A DNA stretch of 8,395 nucleotides from JAHFUI01 sp041485905 (GCA_041485905.1 JBGPKK010000199.1:1-8395); one strand, 5' to 3'; positions 1-7,504 are shown, counted from the first letter of the stretch. A program made the numbers and translations. Notes: a model not told the origin generated them from the sequence alone.

Positions 1-213
1 ATTTGTCGCGAGGCCGCCGGGAAACGCCGGCGTGGTCTGGCCGCTCGGTGTGAAGTTGTTGTGCAGCGTGAGGTTGAACTTGCCCTTGTCGGCAAGGCCG
101 CCGTCGTACACCTGGATCTCGTCGGCTTGCGCGAAGGCGATATCAGGCCGGGCGCCAAGGACGATCAGCACGAGTGCGACATGAGCGGAGAGTGCAAAGG
201 CCGAACGACGCAT
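1..213 (-). CDS. Exported protein of unknown function, N-terminal part
   Basis: An open frame of 71 codons runs from an ATG at 213 off the left edge of the window, so only the N-terminus is visible. It begins MRRSAFALSAHVALVLIVLG and shows a typical signal peptide: two arginines, a hydrophobic core at about residues 5-20, and a likely cleavage site in the AFA-QA region around residue 28-30. The mature part begins DEIQVYDGGLADKGKFNLTL and continues with LHNNFTPSGQ. It resembles the start of periplasmic or outer-membrane beta-strand-rich proteins seen beside many transport genes, but I cannot name a family. The gene lies 63 bp downstream of the Ku stop codon on the same strand, so co-transcription is possible. 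A G-run a few bases before the ATG is the only candidate ribosome binding site. Confidence 0.7.
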   Translation of the reverse strand, partial: MRRSAFALSAHVALVLIVLGARPDIAFAQADEIQVYDGGLADKGKFNLTLHNNFTPSGQTTPAFPGGLATN

Positions 214-276
214 ATGACAGCCCCCCAACGAGTCCAACGCCGCCAGAGACTATCACACGATCGACGGCTGGGCGCT

Positions 277-1137
277 TCATGCGCGCGCGCGCTTTTTGGG
301 CGCCACGCGGGACAACCGGCGCTCGGTCATGTCGAGCGGCTTCTTCGGCGTCGTCTTTCGGGCGCTGATCGAATTGAGGCTCTTTCGCAGCGCCTCCATC
401 AGATTCACCACCTTCGGCGGCGCTTCCTCCTCTTGCGCGACGATTTCGCGGCCTTCGATCTTCGCGTCGATGATCTCGCGCAGGCCCATCTGGTACTCGT
501 CCCGATATGATTTAAAGTCGACGTCGCCCTCGAAGGTCCCGATCACCTGCTGGGCGAGCTTCACTTCCTCCGGCTTGATCTTCGCCGGCATGTCTTGGAG
601 CTCGTCGATCGCGTCCATGCTGCGGATTTCGTTCGCATGGCGGAGGGTGTACATAATCAGACCCCGCTCCCGCGGCTGGACTTTGACCAGGTACTCCCGC
701 CCGTACAGCGCCAGTTTGCCGATCCCGGCCTTGCCTTTCATCCCTTCGCGGATGACAGCGAACGCTTCCCTGGCGACCGGGCCGTCCGGCGCGAGATAGT
801 ACGGCCGCTCGAGATAGATGGGATCGATTGCGGTCTCATCAGTGAATCGTTCGAGGTTGATGACGCGCGTCGAATCGACGCGGACCTTGTCGATGTCCTC
901 CTGGTCGACGATGACGTAGCGGCCTTTCTCGATCTCATAGCCCTTCACGATGTCGGTGTTGGGGACCTCCCGCTCGCAGTGCGGACACCAGCGCTTCTGC
1001 TGGATGCGCGTCTGGCACTCGGCGTGAAGCTGATTGAAGCTCAGCGTGGCCCCGGCGTCAGTCGCTGGAAACACCTTGATAGGGATGTTGACCAGGCTTA
1101 TCTTGAGATAGCCTTTCCACGTCGGTCGTGCGGGCAT
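277..1137 (-). CDS. ku: Non-homologous end-joining protein Ku
   Basis: This 286-aa protein has the usual length of bacterial Ku. Family features are the start RPTWKGYLKISLVNIPIKVF, then LSFNQLH, the cysteine cluster RWCPHCEREV (C51, C54, with C41 upstream), KGYEIEKGRYVIVDQEDID, the YYLAPDG strand and the DMPAKIKPEEVKLAQQVI segment. These make up the Ku beta-barrel core. The C-terminus (about residues 255-286) is lysine- and arginine-rich (RKTTPKKPL, APKKRARA), as in Ku proteins with a basic DNA-binding tail. Bacterial Ku forms a homodimeric ring that threads onto double-strand-break ends and recruits ligase LigD. No ligD is visible in the window. The ATG at 1137 is preceded by AAGGA at short spacing. 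The gene is divergent from the DUF3500 gene, with 42 bp between the two starts. Confidence 0.96.
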   Translation of the reverse strand: MPARPTWKGYLKISLVNIPIKVFPATDAGATLSFNQLHAECQTRIQQKRWCPHCEREVPNTDIVKGYEIEKGRYVIVDQEDIDKVRVDSTRVINLERFTDETAIDPIYLERPYYLAPDGPVAREAFAVIREGMKGKAGIGKLALYGREYLVKVQPRERGLIMYTLRHANEIRSMDAIDELQDMPAKIKPEEVKLAQQVIGTFEGDVDFKSYRDEYQMGLREIIDAKIEGREIVAQEEEAPPKVVNLMEALRKSLNSISARKTTPKKPLDMTERRLSRVAPKKRARA

Positions 1138-1167
1138 AGGTCCTTAATACTACAATCGGTTGGAACC

Positions 1168-1173
1168 GGGAGG
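1168..1173 (+). promoter_or_regulatory. Shine-Dalgarno site fixing the DUF3500 start
   Basis: GGGAGG lies 6 nt before the ATG at 1180. It decides the start: the same frame stays open upstream to 595, but that stretch is antisense to the Ku gene. Starting at 1180 gives a clean signal peptide. Confidence 0.75.
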
Positions 1174-1179
1174 ATTCAC

Positions 1180-2235
1180 ATGAAACGGCTTCAGTCTCCC
1201 CGCCTCGTCCTGTTGGCTGTCTCCATTGCGGCCGTCATCACCGCCGCCGAACGCTCCTCGAGCGCCATGTCCGATGCCGCGACGGCGTTCGTGAACAGCT
1301 TGTCGGCGGAGCAGCGGCAGCAGGGGGTGTTCGCCTTCGATTCCGCGGAGCGGCTGCACTGGAACTTCATCCCCACCGAGGCCTTCCCCCGGAATGGACT
1401 GACGGTCAAGGACATGAGCGAGGCGCAGCGGAAGCTGGCGCACAACCTGTTGAAGGCGGGCCTGAGCCAGCGCGGCTATCTCACGGCGAGCTCGATCATG
1501 GATCTCGAATCGGTCCTCGGCGACCTCGAGGGGCGCGCGGCGGCTGCCGGAGGGCGTGGCGAAGGGATGCGCCGCGACCCGGTGCGCTACTTCTTCTCGG
1601 TCTTCGGCACGCCGTCGACCAAACAGACGTGGGGCTGGCGCGTGGAAGGGCACCACGTGTCGTTACACTTCGACGTGGTCAACGGCACGCTGGTGTCCAG
1701 CACGCCGTCGTTCTTTGGATCGAACCCGGCGGAAGTCCCCGACGGTCCGAAGAAAGGCACGCGGATTCTGGCCGCGGAAGAAGACTCGGCGCGCGCGCTC
1801 CTGATGGCGCTCGACGCGAAGCAGCGCGAGAAAGCCGTGATCAACAACGTCGCGCTGAACGAGATCGTGACGACCAACAAGCTCGACATCAATCCGTTGT
1901 CGCCGGTCGGCATCCCGGCCGCCGAGTTGACGGCGAGCCAGCGGGAACTGCTCGGCCGTCTCATTGAGGTGTACTCCGGGTTCATGGCCAGCGACATTGC
2001 CGAGGACCGGATGACGAAGATCCGCAGGGCCGGCCTCGAGAAGATCACGTTTGCGTGGGCCGGCGAAGGGGAACGCGGGAAGAAGCACTACTACCGCGTC
2101 CAGGGACCGACGTTCCTCATCGAGTTCGACAACTCGCAGAACAACGGCAATCACATCCACTCGGTGTGGCGCGATTTCAACGGCGACTTTGGGCGGGATC
2201 TGCTGCGCGAACATCTCAAGGCAGTCGCGCACTGA
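1180..2235 (+). CDS. Secreted DUF3500 domain protein
   Basis: This is a 351-aa protein. Residues 1-29 form a signal peptide (MKRLQSPRLVLLAVSIAAVI core, Ala/Ser-rich end), so it is probably exported. The rest matches the DUF3500 family as I remember it: RLHWNFIP (59-66), the GWRVEGHHVSLHF strand (152-164), the LSPVGIPAAELT region (240-251), and the C-terminal signature HYYRVQGPTFLIEFDN (303-318) followed by NNGNHIHSVWRDFNGDFG (321-338). The paired histidines at 158-159 and the HIH at 325-327 could bind a metal, but this is inference, since the family has no established activity that I know of. The gene is a single transcription unit. It diverges from ku and converges on the amidohydrolase gene, with a hairpin repeat element between the two stop codons. 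Confidence 0.9.
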   Translation: MKRLQSPRLVLLAVSIAAVITAAERSSSAMSDAATAFVNSLSAEQRQQGVFAFDSAERLHWNFIPTEAFPRNGLTVKDMSEAQRKLAHNLLKAGLSQRGYLTASSIMDLESVLGDLEGRAAAAGGRGEGMRRDPVRYFFSVFGTPSTKQTWGWRVEGHHVSLHFDVVNGTLVSSTPSFFGSNPAEVPDGPKKGTRILAAEEDSARALLMALDAKQREKAVINNVALNEIVTTNKLDINPLSPVGIPAAELTASQRELLGRLIEVYSGFMASDIAEDRMTKIRRAGLEKITFAWAGEGERGKKHYYRVQGPTFLIEFDNSQNNGNHIHSVWRDFNGDFGRDLLREHLKAVAH

Positions 2236-2246
2236 GCTTCGTCTGC

Positions 2247-2327
2247 AATGCAGAATGCACAATGCAGAATGCGCCGCGGGTCGCGCGCCGCGAGACATTT
2301 TGCATTGTGCATTATGCATTTTGCATT
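2247..2327. repeat. Inverted AATGCAN heptamer array, element 1
   Basis: The left arm (2247-2271) reads AATGCAG, AATGCAC, AATGCAG, AATG. The right arm (2296-2327) is the same motif on the minus strand: AATGCAA, AATGCAT, AATGCAC, AATGCAA, AATG. The arms form a 25-bp stem with two mismatches, both at the variable seventh base, around a GC-rich 24-nt interior with its own CGCGG/CCGCG stem. The element sits between two converging genes, so the hairpin could end transcription from both sides, but it has no clear U-tract. Its right arm overlaps the end of the amidohydrolase gene. It is strikingly AT-rich for this window. I do not recognise a named repeat family. Confidence 0.85.
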
Positions 2328-3226
2328 AGGCTGAACACCCGGTCGAAATTCCCCCCGAAAATCTTCGCCTTCACCGAGGCGTCCACGCCAAGCGTGTCGA
2401 GCGCGGACGATTGCTGCTCGTAGACGGTTCTCACCCATCCCCGCGGAAAAAACGACGAATCGCTGCCGAAGAGCAATCGATCGGGACCGAGTACCGCCAA
2501 CGCCTGCTTGAAGACCGCTTCAAGCGTCAGCCCCGGCACGTATTTCATCCAGCCGTTCGAGCTGGACGAGTCGAACAGGATGTTCGGGCACAGGTCCGCG
2601 ACCATCAAGGCCTCGCGCAGCAAGCCGGCGCCGAAGTGCGGGATGATGATCGGCACTGAAGGATACGCGAGCGCAACCTCGTGGAGATCGAGCGGATTGC
2701 CGAAGCGGACGTCGAACGGGCTCGGCAACCCCAGCTTCTTGCGCACGCCGACCGACAGCACGCCGCAGTGGACGAACACGGCTGTGCCTGGCCGCGCCGC
2801 GGCGGCCGCGAACAGCTTCTTGACCACGTCGTCGTGGAGTGAGTAGCGATGCATGGCGGGGAAGAGACACATGGCCCGGAGACCATCGCCCTCGATCGAC
2901 GCGGCTGCGGTCGCCGTCGCCTTGGGCTCGGTCGGGTCGACCATGAAGAACCCGACGAAGCGCTCCGGATGACGAACGACGGCAGCGGCGACCGACCCGG
3001 CGTCGCCCGGGACGCTGGCGATCAGCGCCGCGCGTGAAACTCCATGTCGATCAAGTTCCGCGATCCAGCGATCCGCAAGCTGTTCGGGCGTGCCCGGGTC
3101 GTCCCAGCCCAGCGCGCCAAACGCACGTTTTTCAGGCGCTGCCGGATCAGCGTCAGGCAGTCCGCGTCCCAGTGCGGCGAAAAACTGCGTGGAGAAGAAG
3201 TGACAGTGAGCGTCGTTTAGGGCCAT
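2312..3226 (-). CDS. Amidohydrolase_2-family metal-dependent hydrolase
   Basis: This 304-aa TIM-barrel hydrolase carries the metal-ligand pattern of the amidohydrolase superfamily (ACMSD / amidohydrolase_2 branch). The pattern is DAHCHFF with H7 and H9 on strand 1, FVHCG with H153, IIPHFGAG with H197, and LLFGSDSSFF with D256 on strand 8. The closing KIFGGNFDRVF is typical of the family's last helix. The substrate is unknown: this branch decarboxylates or hydrolyses small carboxylates and lactones. The gene follows the dehydrogenase on the same strand after 160 bp containing repeat element 2, so it may be the third gene of the catabolic operon. Two oddities stand out. The last residues LMQNA and the TAA stop fall in or on the edge of repeat element 1. 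The region where a Shine-Dalgarno site should lie is occupied by the heptamer array of element 2, beginning 3 nt before the ATG. The DAHCH motif so close to the start supports the chosen ATG. Confidence 0.88.
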   Translation of the reverse strand: MALNDAHCHFFSTQFFAALGRGLPDADPAAPEKRAFGALGWDDPGTPEQLADRWIAELDRHGVSRAALIASVPGDAGSVAAAVVRHPERFVGFFMVDPTEPKATATAAASIEGDGLRAMCLFPAMHRYSLHDDVVKKLFAAAAARPGTAVFVHCGVLSVGVRKKLGLPSPFDVRFGNPLDLHEVALAYPSVPIIIPHFGAGLLREALMVADLCPNILFDSSSSNGWMKYVPGLTLEAVFKQALAVLGPDRLLFGSDSSFFPRGWVRTVYEQQSSALDTLGVDASVKAKIFGGNFDRVFSLMQNA

Positions 3227-3229
3227 CGA

Positions 3230-3370
3230 AATGCAAAATGCACAATGCAGAATGTCAAAGACAGAGGGTTCATCGACAGCGCATTTCTTGCGATGAGCGA
3301 CTATCGATCACCGAAATAGTTAGGCATTCACGCTGGATCCGTTCATGAATATCATTATGCATTGTGCATT
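3230..3370. repeat. Inverted AATGCAN heptamer array, element 2
   Basis: The left arm (3230-3254) reads AATGCAA, AATGCAC, AATGCAG, AATG. The right arm (3353-3370) is the minus-strand form with AATGCAC, AATGCAT, AATG. The arms face each other as in element 1 but enclose 98 bp of unrelated sequence, which contains a small TCATCG/CGATGA inverted repeat (3270-3275 and 3291-3296). The left arm ends 3 nt from the amidohydrolase start codon, and the right arm lies 16 nt downstream of the dehydrogenase stop codon. This accounts for most of the 160-bp gap between the two genes. No coding sequence is evident in it. Confidence 0.8.
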
Positions 3371-3386
3371 TCACCGACCATCCCGG

Positions 3387-4445
3387 TCAGATCTCGCGTG
3401 TGATCGCATCCGCCAACTCGTTGGTCTTGGCGTTCCCGCCGAGGTCAGGAGTCCGCAACTTACCGCTCGCTACGACGCGCTCGATCGCACTGACGATGCG
3501 ATCGTGCAGATCGCGGCGGCCCAGATGATCCAGCATGAGGGCGCCGGCCCAGATGGCGCCGATCGGATTCGCGATGCCCTTGCCGGCGATGTCGGGCGCG
3601 GACCCATGAATGGGCTCGAACATCGACGGGTGAAGCCGCTCCGGGTTGATGTTCGCGCCAGGCGCGACTCCCAGGCTTCCGGAGATGGCCGCGCCGAGGT
3701 CGGTCAGGATGTCGCCGAACAGGTTCGAGGCCACGATCACGTCGAGCGTGCCGGGATGCGTCACCATGCGTGCCGCGATGGCGTCCACGTAATACTTGCG
3801 ATAGCTCACGGCAGGGAAATCCTTGCTCACGTCTTCAGCGACCTCATCCCACAACACCATGCCGTAGCGCAGCGCGTTCGATTTCGTCGCGCTCGCGAGC
3901 ATGCGACGCGGCCGCTTCGCGGCGACCTCGAACGCGTACCGGACGATGCGATCGATGCCGTGACGTGTGAAGATGCCCGTCTGTTCGGCGATTTCGTGCG
4001 GCGTGCCGACGTGCAGCCGTCCTCCGACGGCCGCGTACTCCCCTTCGGAGTTCTCGCGCACGCACACCATGTCGATGTCGGCGGCGCCGCGATTCGCCAG
4101 CGGAGAGACCAGGCCCGGCAGGAGGCGCATCGGCCGGAGGTTCACGTACTGATCGAAGCGCTTGCGGAGCGGCAGGATCATGTCGCCCGCCGAAATGTGA
4201 TCGGGCACCGTCGGCGCCCCGATCGCTCCCAGGTAAATGGCGTCGAATGGCGCGAGCCGATCGAAGGCGTCTTCGTCGAGCATGCGGTGGTGTTTCAGGT
4301 AGAACTCGCAGCCCCACGGAAACTCGCTGATCGACAGCGTCACGTCGCTGCCGCGCGCCGCGGCTTCGATGGCCGCCAGGCCGGCCGGAATGACCTCGCG
4401 GCCGATTCCATCGCCTGCGATCACTGCAATACGAAATGAAGGCAT
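3387..4445 (-). CDS. Beta-decarboxylating dehydrogenase, tartrate/D-malate type
   Basis: This 352-aa protein belongs to the isocitrate/isopropylmalate dehydrogenase family. Visible motifs are AVIAGDGIGREVIPAG (residues 7-22), VRENSEGEY with catalytic Y137, SATKSN with K188, YYVDA with D221, NLFGDILTD with metal ligands D245 and D249, and the NAD-site segment FEPIHGSAPDIAGKGIANP (277-295). The substrate loop FPWGCEFYLKHHRML (42-56) together with FDQYVNLRPMRLLPG (97-111) resembles tartrate dehydrogenase/decarboxylase and D-malate dehydrogenase more than LeuB, so the likely substrate is a 2-hydroxy dicarboxylic acid, oxidised with NAD and decarboxylated. The frame is open 17 codons further upstream, but the ATG at 4445 fits the family N-terminus and has GGGGAG 7 nt before it. 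It starts 19 nt after the symporter stop codon, indicating one operon. LeuB cannot be excluded by eye, but no other leucine genes are present. Confidence 0.88.
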   Translation of the reverse strand: MPSFRIAVIAGDGIGREVIPAGLAAIEAAARGSDVTLSISEFPWGCEFYLKHHRMLDEDAFDRLAPFDAIYLGAIGAPTVPDHISAGDMILPLRKRFDQYVNLRPMRLLPGLVSPLANRGAADIDMVCVRENSEGEYAAVGGRLHVGTPHEIAEQTGIFTRHGIDRIVRYAFEVAAKRPRRMLASATKSNALRYGMVLWDEVAEDVSKDFPAVSYRKYYVDAIAARMVTHPGTLDVIVASNLFGDILTDLGAAISGSLGVAPGANINPERLHPSMFEPIHGSAPDIAGKGIANPIGAIWAGALMLDHLGRRDLHDRIVSAIERVVASGKLRTPDLGGNAKTNELADAITREI

Positions 4446-4452
4446 GAAACGG

Positions 4453-4458
4453 CTCCCC
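4453..4458 (-). promoter_or_regulatory. Shine-Dalgarno site of the dehydrogenase
   Basis: GGGGAG on the minus strand lies 7 nt before the ATG at 4445, between the symporter stop and the dehydrogenase start. It selects 4445 over the upstream in-frame start at 4496, which would overlap the symporter gene. Confidence 0.7.
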
Positions 4459-4464
4459 GTCGTC

Positions 4465-5877
4465 TTAGCGTTGCTCGCTCTTCGCAACCGGAGCACCCGG
4501 CGCGACCGCTAAGCTTATAACCCACGCCGCGATCGCCGCCACCAGGCCCCCGAGCGCCGGCGTGATCGGTCCCCATCCGCGACCGCCGGTGGCCACGTGC
4601 GTCAGCAACATGGTCGTCACACCCGCGACGATCGCCGGCCGTACCTCACGCGTCGTCGTGCGCCCGACGTAGAGGCCGCCGATGATCGGGACAAACAGCG
4701 TGACCACGAGGAGCGTGTAGAAGACCGTCAGCACGTCGACGATGCTGGCCGATGCCACGGCGAGCGCGACAGCCAGCGCGCCGCTGACGACCGTCGTCCA
4801 GCGCGCAATCTGGAGCACCCGCGTATCGGTCGCGTCGGGATTCACGAATCGCTTGTACAGATCCTGTGACAGCGACGTGGTGAGCATGAAGAGCGCGGCA
4901 TCGGCCGCACTGATCTCGGCCGAAAAGACCGCGGCCAGTCCGATCGCGCCGACCAGCGGCGGCAGGCCGTGGATCAACAGCATCGGGAGAGCGAGTTTTT
5001 CGTCGGGAAGTTCTGGAAATTGCGCGCGGGCCGCGATCCCGAGAAGGGCCGGCACACCGGCGTACAGGAATAAGCCGAGCGCATTGAGGCCGACGCCGAC
5101 GCGTACCGCGCGATCGTCCCTGGCACCGAAAACCTTTTGCAGCAACCCGGGAGACAGAAAGAATGCCGGCCCGAGGAGCGCCAGATACATGACGCCCGGC
5201 GTGCCGGGCCGCCAGAACGTCCAGTACGCGGGGTCGGGCGCCTGCACCGATCCGACGACCGACCAGCCGCCGATTCCGGCAATCGCCAGGGGGACAGCGA
5301 CGGCAAACCCGCCGATTTTCACCGCCAACTGCACGACATTCACCCGAGCGGAAGTCAGCAGTCCGCCCGCAGCGAAGTACACGACGATCACCGTGCCGCC
5401 GGCCGCACAGCCAAGCGCGAACGGCAGACCGACCACTACTTCGAGAATCGTGCCGATCGCAATGAGCTGGCCGGCGAGAATCGCGATGGTGCCGAACCAG
5501 AGCAGCGCAGACACGGTGCCGCGCACGTCGCGGCTGTAGCGGAACTCGAGGTAGTCGCCGACGGTCTTCAGGCCCTGCGCCGCTGCGACGCGACGCATCG
5601 ACGGACCGACCCAGAAGGCGAGCACGACCGATCCGAGCGCGGCCGATCCCACCCACCACCACGCAGACACACCGTGCGCATAGCCGATGCCGGTGGCCCC
5701 GACCGTCGAGCCCGCGCCGATGTTCGCCGCGAGCATCGTCGAGAAAATGAGGCCCGATCCGAGTTGCCGGCCGGCGACGAAGAAGTCGGAGGCGCCGCGC
5801 ACGCGGCGGCCGATCCACAGACCAAGCGCCATCAGCGCGAGCGAGTACGCCGAAAGGATAATGAGATAGACGCTCAT
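4465..5877 (-). CDS. Sodium:solute symporter (SSS family)
   Basis: This 470-aa integral membrane protein has about 12-13 hydrophobic segments spread over the whole length (for example around residues 4-23, 72-91, 123-150, 153-172, 183-205, 227-243, 263-282, 307-322, 360-380, 386-405, 414-430 and 440-460). SSS family features are DFFVAGRQLG (31-40), VGDYLEFRYS (106-115), the amphipathic SPGLLQKVFGARDDRAVRVG stretch (242-261), and the second signature region beginning GLAAVFSAEISAADAALFML (313-332) and ending SQDLYKRF (337-344). The family couples Na+ entry to uptake of sugars, amino acids or organic acids, so a carboxylate substrate is a reasonable guess from the dehydrogenase next door. The ATG at 5877 gives the normal family N-terminus. 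The frame stays open upstream to 6255 without any membrane character, and I treat that part as non-coding. The Shine-Dalgarno site is weak. It is the first gene of the putative operon. Confidence 0.9.
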   Translation of the reverse strand: MSVYLIILSAYSLALMALGLWIGRRVRGASDFFVAGRQLGSGLIFSTMLAANIGAGSTVGATGIGYAHGVSAWWWVGSAALGSVVLAFWVGPSMRRVAAAQGLKTVGDYLEFRYSRDVRGTVSALLWFGTIAILAGQLIAIGTILEVVVGLPFALGCAAGGTVIVVYFAAGGLLTSARVNVVQLAVKIGGFAVAVPLAIAGIGGWSVVGSVQAPDPAYWTFWRPGTPGVMYLALLGPAFFLSPGLLQKVFGARDDRAVRVGVGLNALGLFLYAGVPALLGIAARAQFPELPDEKLALPMLLIHGLPPLVGAIGLAAVFSAEISAADAALFMLTTSLSQDLYKRFVNPDATDTRVLQIARWTTVVSGALAVALAVASASIVDVLTVFYTLLVVTLFVPIIGGLYVGRTTTREVRPAIVAGVTTMLLTHVATGGRGWGPITPALGGLVAAIAAWVISLAVAPGAPVAKSEQR

Positions 5878-6081
5878 CTCACACGCGACGCCTGGCGGGG
5901 ATCTCGAAGCCGCGCATAAGGGCAGGGCGATCTTATAGAAGGCGCTCCCGCAACGTGGCAGATTCTGCGCAGGATCCGCTTCCGTCCGTGGCGAAAACAG
6001 CGAGGTCAGAGGACACCACTCACGATTTCGTCGGCCATCCAAGGGCGACTGTGGTGGCACGCTGTTCGCTGGGTGACCACC
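5878..6081. other. Divergent intergenic region between symporter operon and intI
   Basis: These 204 bp separate the leftward symporter start from the rightward integrase start. They must hold the promoter of the catabolic operon and probably that of the integrase. I could not pick out convincing -35/-10 pairs, a LexA box or an operator palindrome by eye. The region is also the left boundary between the chromosomal cluster and the integron. Confidence 0.4.
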
Positions 6082-7126
6082 ATGGCCGATTCGCCCCAGA
6101 CGCCGAAGGTCGTTCCGTTCTCCGAAGCTGGGTCGCGCCCGAAGCTCCTCGATCAGGTGCGCCACACGATACGGATGCGGCACTATAGCCGGCGGACGGA
6201 GACCACCTACGTCGACTGGATCCGGCGATTCATCATCTTTCATCACAAGAAGCATCCCTCGACGATGGGAGCGCCGGAGATCGCGGCGTTCTTGTCGTGG
6301 CTGGCGACCGGTCGGCGCGTCAGTTCATCAACACAGAATCAGGCTCTCAGTGCCCTGTTGTTTCTCTATCGCCATGTGCTCCACATCGAGATTGGCGCGC
6401 TCGAACACGTGCCGAGGGCGAAGATGCCACTTCGCCTTCCGGTCGTGCTCAGTCTCGAGGAAGTGGAAACCATCCTCACACACGTGCAGGGGACGATGTG
6501 GATGGTCGTGGCGCTGCTCTATGGAGCCGGGCTGCGGCTGCAGGAGTGTCTGGAGCTTCGCGTGAAGGACCTCGACTTTGACCAGCATCAGATTGTTGTC
6601 CGGCGAGGTAAAGGCCAGAAAGATCGGGTGACGATGCTGCCGGTTGGCATCGAGAAGCGGCTCGTGGCTCATTTGCAGAGACGTCAAACGGCAGCATGAG
6701 CGAGATCTCGCCGGCGGATTCGGCCGGGTCGTTCTTCCCTTCGCGCTCGATCGCAAGTATCCGAACGCTGCTGCGACAGAGTGGGGATGGCAGTTCGTGT
6801 TCCCGGCGGGGCGCATCTGTCGCGATCCCCAATTCGGACCGCCGTCCCGGTATCATCTGCATGAGTCCGTGGTGCAGCGGGCGGTGGCCGAGGCGGCCCG
6901 CAAGGCCGGCATCACGAAACGTGTCGGTCCGCACACCATGCGCCATTCATTTGCGACGCACCTGCTGGTCGATGGCCACGACATCCGAACGGTGCAGGAA
7001 CTGCTCGGTCACTCGGACGTCAGTACCACGATGCAGTACACGCACGTGTTGAACCGGGGCGGGCTGGGCGTTCGCAGTCCGTTCGACCGACTGACTGGCC
7101 GTCCTCCACGGCGACCGACGGAATAA
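6082..7126 (+). pseudogene. intI: Integron integrase IntI, split by a frameshift
   Basis: Two overlapping frames together encode one tyrosine recombinase. The first runs from the ATG at 6082 to a TGA at 6697-6699. The second continues in frame +2 to the TAA at 7124-7126. Skipping one base (C6682) joins HLQR to VKRQHERDLAGGFGRV and gives 347 aa, close to the roughly 340 aa usual for IntI. All catalytic residues of the RHRHY set are present in this reconstruction: R152 (GAGLRLQE), H284 and R287 (GPHTMRHSFATHLL), H310 (ELLGHSDVSTTM) and Y319 (QYTHV). The insertion YPNAAATEWGWQFVFPAGR (about 226-244), followed by YHLHESVVQRAV, is the extra domain that separates integron integrases from other Xer-like recombinases. 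It would recombine attI and attC sites. As the sequence stands, translation stops before the H/R/H/Y residues, so the product would be inactive. A sequencing or assembly error is possible. An in-frame GTG at 6073 is an alternative start. Confidence 0.92.
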
Positions 7127-7258
7127 AAAATGATCGGCGGGATGAACCGTTAGCTGCAAGCCCTCGCAGCCAACGGTGTCAGGTTCACGGCACTCGTCCC
7201 AATCTCTAACAGGTTCAGGTCGCGGCAGTTGCTGCGTTTGGGCGCTTGGCCTTCTCCA

Positions 7259-7288
7259 GCGTTGGCTGCAGCCGGCTGCAGCCAACGC
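7259..7288. repeat. 30-bp perfect palindrome
   Basis: The half-site GCGTTGGCTGCAGCC (7259-7273) is followed directly by its exact reverse complement (7274-7288), with no loop. It belongs to unit 2 of the GTTRGCYGC series. Such a structure could be a protein binding site or an extruded cruciform. Confidence 0.85.
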
Positions 7289-7504
7289 CCGGGCGCGCAG
7301 CCAATCACATCGGAGCTGGCGCGATCGAAAGCAGGCGTAGTGTCTCATTCTTCAGACACATCGGGGCGAGCCTTGGAAAGACCGATTCCATGGTTAGCCG
7401 CAAGGGGGAGCTGCGATTGCCAGTACGCGACGCACCGGTTCGGCTGTCGATCAGGTTCACACGACGGCGGTTCTTCCGTTTTCTGACGAAATCTCTTTCC
7501 CGGC

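Noticed and set aside
1151..1156. TACAAT as a -10 box for the DUF3500 gene
   Set aside because: No acceptable -35 box lies 16-18 bp upstream, so the match may be chance.
595..1179. Upstream extension of the DUF3500 frame
   Set aside because: It is the antisense of the Ku gene, has no family resemblance, and the ATG at 1180 has a good ribosome binding site followed by a signal peptide.
3345..4439. Long plus-strand frame of 364 codons
   Set aside because: It is the antisense shadow of the dehydrogenase gene; its sequence is rich in Arg, His and Asp and has no motif.
5878..6255. 126-codon N-terminal extension of the symporter
   Set aside because: It is hydrophilic, overlaps the integrase start, and the normal SSS N-terminus begins at the ATG at 5877.
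6676..6700. Programmed ribosomal frameshifting in intI
   Set aside because: There is no slippery heptamer or upstream stimulatory site at the junction, and IntI proteins are normally made from one frame, so a mutation or sequencing error is the simpler explanation.
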